From the NCBI GenBank assembly GCA_051647535.1, contig JBOFEA010000027.1:1-64000 (forward strand): a stretch of DNA of 64,000 nt, written 5' to 3'. A program made the position numbers and the translations under genes. Shown piece by piece: positions 61,160-64,000 of the stretch (position 1 is its first letter; every line of letters begins with the position of its first letter). The stretch is from Brevinema_A sp051647535 (GTDB lineage: Bacteria > Spirochaetota > Brevinematia > Brevinematales > Brevinemataceae). The notes under the pieces are model-generated. The model ran no database searches and had not been told where the DNA came from. It saw only the letters and a program-made list of their open reading frames with translations.

Positions 61160-62434
61160 ATGAATAATAATAATCTATTTGATCCTCATGCAAGAGTATT
61201 ACATAAAGGCCAATATTCTCTAAAAGAAACTGACAAAATTAATGTTCCAATAAAATCTTTTTACCTTTCCTTGGATGAAGAAAAAAATGTTCAGCAACGT
61301 ATTGATCAAATGAGACAGGAGATTTCAGACTTAGAGAATCAAATTGCAGAAAAAAGAAAAATTAGTCAGGAACAAGCTGATAAAATTTTAGAGCAAGTGA
61401 AAGATGAAGCTAAAAAAGTAATGGAAGAAGCTGAACAGCATGCATTTGACAGAGTACAAAAATCTGTACAGGAAAAAGACAATATGCTTCAGCAGACGCA
61501 GCGTGAAGCGGATCAAATTATTTCCAAAGCAAACTCCGAAGCTAACGATATTCGTTCTGAAGCTCAAAAAACTTCAACAACTATCAAAGAGGAAGCACGC
61601 CAAAATGGTTTTCAATCCGGATTTGACGAAGGATTGAATTCCGGAAAAGAGCAAATTGATTTTGCTGTGGAACGTCTTCATAATATTGTTGCCGAAACAG
61701 CACGTGAAAGGGAAAGAATTTTATTTCATAGTGAAGAACAGGTTATTAATCTCATTATTACTATGGTTTCTAAGGTTGTTAAACGGCTGACGTCCGAACA
61801 GAAAGATATTGTTATCGAAAATGCCAAAGCAGCTCTTGAACTTCTTCGTAGTGCAATGACAATTTTTATTCGTGTATCACCTTTAGATTTTAATTATGCC
61901 CAATCCTTTAAAAAGGAATTAATTAACAAACTTGAAAGTAGATCAGATGTTAAATTTGTTGAAGATCCTACGATTGAACCTGGCGGAGTTTATATTGAAT
62001 CTGATACCGGTGATATTGATGCAACTATTAAATCTCAACTTGAAGAACTTGAAAATCAAATGCGTTTCTATATGCCTGTTAAAGTTAAAACGCCTGAGGC
62101 TAAAAAACGTTTGCAGACGGAAAAATCAAATAGTACTTCTTCTGAATCCAAACCTAAAGATGTTCCACCAACACAATTTTCTCAAAGGGAAGAGTTTGTT
62201 TCAGATCCTAATTCCGAATATTACCATGCTGATACGCAATCTTCAGAAAAAACATCCTCTAATAAAACTGTTGATCCTGTAAATACTTTTAGCAAAGATG
62301 TTGACAATATTATTGTTCCTGAAATTATTGATCTTCAAAATGGACCGTCCGGAAACAGTTCTGTGATTGATTCCTACAAAGAAAATACGGATCATACTAA
62401 TGATCCTCCTGAATCTGATGATGTTATTGTTTAG
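61160..62434 (+). CDS. fliH: Flagellar export regulator FliH, extended
   Basis: FliH regulates the FliI ATPase. It has 424 residues, versus about 230-300 for many homologues. A long coiled coil (residues about 50-140, EEKNVQQRIDQMRQEISDLE onward) precedes the conserved FliH/VirB-like domain (residues about 165-310, e.g. EEQVINLIITMVSKVV, SPLDFNYAQ, VEDPTIEPGGVYIES). The last about 110 residues are Ser/Pro/Glu/Asn-rich and look disordered. RBS GGAGG. It precedes fliI. Confidence 0.9.
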   Translation: MNNNNLFDPHARVLHKGQYSLKETDKINVPIKSFYLSLDEEKNVQQRIDQMRQEISDLENQIAEKRKISQEQADKILEQVKDEAKKVMEEAEQHAFDRVQKSVQEKDNMLQQTQREADQIISKANSEANDIRSEAQKTSTTIKEEARQNGFQSGFDEGLNSGKEQIDFAVERLHNIVAETARERERILFHSEEQVINLIITMVSKVVKRLTSEQKDIVIENAKAALELLRSAMTIFIRVSPLDFNYAQSFKKELINKLESRSDVKFVEDPTIEPGGVYIESDTGDIDATIKSQLEELENQMRFYMPVKVKTPEAKKRLQTEKSNSTSSESKPKDVPPTQFSQREEFVSDPNSEYYHADTQSSEKTSSNKTVDPVNTFSKDVDNIIVPEIIDLQNGPSGNSSVIDSYKENTDHTNDPPESDDVIV

Positions 62435-62460
62435 AATTGGAATTTTTAATGAGGAATATT

Positions 62461-63765
62461 ATGTCTGATATTTTTACAAAATATCAAAATGCTGTTGATA
62501 GAACTTCAATTATTAAGACGTATGGCAAATTAGAAAGTCTTAACGGTTTATTAATTCAAAGTATTGGTCCTATAGGATCGATTGGAGATTTGTGTTTAAT
62601 TCATACGGAAAGTACTCCTATTAAAGCTGAAATTGTAGGATTTTCCAATGGTAAAACCTTATTAATGCCTTTAAGCCATATCCAAGGAGCTTCTCCCGGT
62701 ATGAAAATAGAAAATCTTCGTCATCCTCTTAGAGTTCATGTTGGACAAGAATTGTTAGGCAGAGTTATTTCAGGAATAGGCGAACCGATTGATAATAAAG
62801 GTCCTATTCAAAGCTTTAATGTTGCGAATGTGGATAATCATCCTCCTGATCCTTATACAAGAAAACGTATTTCCCAACCTATTTCTACCGGTGTTCGTGC
62901 AATAGACGGTATTTTGACTGCAGGTCAAGGTCAAAGATTAGGGATTTTTGCAGGCAGCGGTGTTGGTAAATCAACTCTTTTGGGAATGATCGCAAGAAAT
63001 ACTAATGCAGATATTAATGTTATTGCATTAATTGGTGAACGTGGAAGAGAAGTTCGTGAGTTTTTGGAAACCGAATTAGGTGAGCAAGGACGTGAACATT
63101 CTATTATTATTGCAGTGACAGGTGATGAACCTCCATTGATGCGTATTCGTGGTGCTTATACGGCAACGGCTATTGCTGAATATTTTCGTGATCAAGGTTG
63201 CAATGTAATGTTTATGATGGATTCGGTGACTCGTTTCGCGATGGCTCAAAGGGAAATCGGATTGTCTATTGGCGAACCGCCTGCTATGCGTGGCTATACT
63301 CCTAGTGTCTTTTCTACTCTTCAGAAACTCTTAGAAAGAACCGGTTCCGGTGTTGAAGGCACAATTACAGCATTTTATACTGTTCTTGTTGAAGGAGATG
63401 ACGATAACGAACCTATTTCGGATACGGTACGGGGAATTTTAGACGGACATATTTTGTTATCACGTGATTTGGCCGATAAAAATCATTTTCCCGCAATTGA
63501 CGTGACAAAAAGTGTTTCTAGGGTAATGAAAGATATTGTATCTTCCCAACATTTAGCAAATGCCGCAAAATTAAAAGAATTGGTGTCTGTATATAATGAT
63601 TCTGAAGATCTTATTAATATAGGTGCTTATGTAAGAGGTGCTAATCCTAAAATTGATGAAGCCTTAAAAAGAATTCCTCAAATTAATCAATTTTTGAAAC
63701 AATTTATTGATGAGCAATCTGATTATGATAGTACAGTATCTGTATTGAACGAAATTTTAAAGTAA
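62461..63765 (+). CDS. fliI: Flagellar export ATPase FliI
   Basis: This F1-like hexameric ATPase energises type III export. It has 434 residues. Walker A GIFAGSGVGKSTLLG, ALIGERGREVREF, and Walker B FMMDSVTRFAMAQREIGL, followed by GEPPAMRGYTPSVFSTLQ, are family signatures. I chose the ATG at 62461 with GAGG just upstream. It lies 26 bp after fliH. fliJ does not follow in this window. Confidence 0.96.
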   Translation: MSDIFTKYQNAVDRTSIIKTYGKLESLNGLLIQSIGPIGSIGDLCLIHTESTPIKAEIVGFSNGKTLLMPLSHIQGASPGMKIENLRHPLRVHVGQELLGRVISGIGEPIDNKGPIQSFNVANVDNHPPDPYTRKRISQPISTGVRAIDGILTAGQGQRLGIFAGSGVGKSTLLGMIARNTNADINVIALIGERGREVREFLETELGEQGREHSIIIAVTGDEPPLMRIRGAYTATAIAEYFRDQGCNVMFMMDSVTRFAMAQREIGLSIGEPPAMRGYTPSVFSTLQKLLERTGSGVEGTITAFYTVLVEGDDDNEPISDTVRGILDGHILLSRDLADKNHFPAIDVTKSVSRVMKDIVSSQHLANAAKLKELVSVYNDSEDLINIGAYVRGANPKIDEALKRIPQINQFLKQFIDEQSDYDSTVSVLNEILK

Positions 63766-63837
63766 ACTGATTGTCTTTTATCTTAACATTTTTTAAATTT
63801 ATTATGGGTAGGTATAATTTGGGGGGATTTCATTGCC

Positions 63838-64000
63838 ATGAAAGATTTAAAAAAAGATTTAGGAGAACAAGCTGAGTCGATTTTTTTTTGGAATAATTTT
63901 GTTGCTCTAATTTTATCAATTATCGGGCCGGTATTGTTTGTCTTTAATATTCCTCCTTTGATCTTATCAATAATAGGGCTGTCAAATTCTCTAAAAGCCT
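63838..64000 (+). CDS. Start of a small membrane protein (3' end outside window)
   Basis: An ATG at 63838 opens a frame that runs off the edge: a charged N-terminus (KDLKKDLGEQAESIFFW) and a hydrophobic segment (VALILSIIGPVLFVFNIPPL) followed by another. A GGGGGG ribosome-site-like stretch is about 11 nt upstream. It is not FliJ, which lacks membrane helices. It recalls small two-helix DUF4190-like proteins but this is weak. Confidence 0.5.
   Translation, partial: MKDLKKDLGEQAESIFFWNNFVALILSIIGPVLFVFNIPPLILSIIGLSNSLKA

Noticed and set aside
1..64000. CRISPR array or complete insertion sequence
   Set aside because: No regularly spaced direct repeats and no intact transposase or integrase were found on reading the window.

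Overview
The window is AT-rich DNA (my estimate is around 31-33% GC, not computed) from a flagellated, diderm, lipoprotein-rich bacterium, most likely a spirochaete. The reasons are a flgB-flgC-fliE-fliF-fliG-fliH-fliI block, many proteins with relaxed lipoprotein signals, a PFK of the long PPi/ATP clade seen in spirochaetes, and an Rnf-type redox operon with its own ApbE. I cannot fix the genus. A Brachyspira-like or Brevinema-like lineage would fit the base composition.

Layout. 1-8 kb: the end of an unrecognised protein, a LacI-like regulator with a large inverted repeat in front of it, an SDR dehydrogenase, ABC-F and PepT genes on the minus strand, superoxide dismutase, and a biotin module (bioY and a stand-alone BPL_N-type protein, divergently transcribed across a BirA-like operator). 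8.4-12 kb: an apbE-rnfG-rnfE-rnfA-(NqrM-like)-rnfB operon with a very short RnfB and no rnfC or rnfD. 12-18 kb: an orphan DNA methyltransferase, thioredoxin, FabI, a TolQ/ExbB-type channel, a SurA-like protein, phosphofructokinase and tRNA-Ser(GCU). 18-26.5 kb: an accessory stretch with a GC-richer segment that may be a structured RNA, several decayed genes, a two-gene glycosyltransferase locus, a UshA-like lipoprotein, tRNA-Leu(CAA) and an orphan phage tail-collar cassette. 26.7-32.4 kb: envelope proteins and an ankyrin-repeat protein. 32.8-39.6 kb: more decayed genes, an ArsR/permease pair, and a TetR/alkyl-sulfatase/nuclease/PNPOx-like segment that ends at tRNA-Tyr and is bounded on the other side by a decayed copy of the tRNA-Tyr 3' end. 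39.7-56.6 kb: mainly housekeeping genes (malQ, PTS EIIC, YacL-type PIN/TRAM, ispF, lepB, gyrB, HAD phosphatase, a parvulin-type lipoprotein, RNase R, lgt, mutL, SpoIIM-like, alr). 56.8-64 kb: the flagellar basal-body/export operon, followed by a partial membrane protein where fliJ would be expected.

How the parts fit. ApbE would flavinylate RnfG in the adjacent Rnf genes. Lgt and LepB process the exported proteins and lipoproteins found throughout the window. The two SurA/parvulin-like proteins fit an envelope-folding role. The regulators LacI-like, ArsR and TetR each lie beside a dyad that could be their operator. The strongest leads are the shared biotin operator, the NqrM-like small gene with a minimal RnfB, the possible structured RNA after tRNA-Ser, and the tRNA-Tyr-bounded segment. 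At least six decayed gene fragments lie between 18.4 and 35.3 kb, which suggests ongoing gene loss in this accessory zone.

Limits: everything was read by eye. Family assignments rest on motifs I recognise, and no database search was run.
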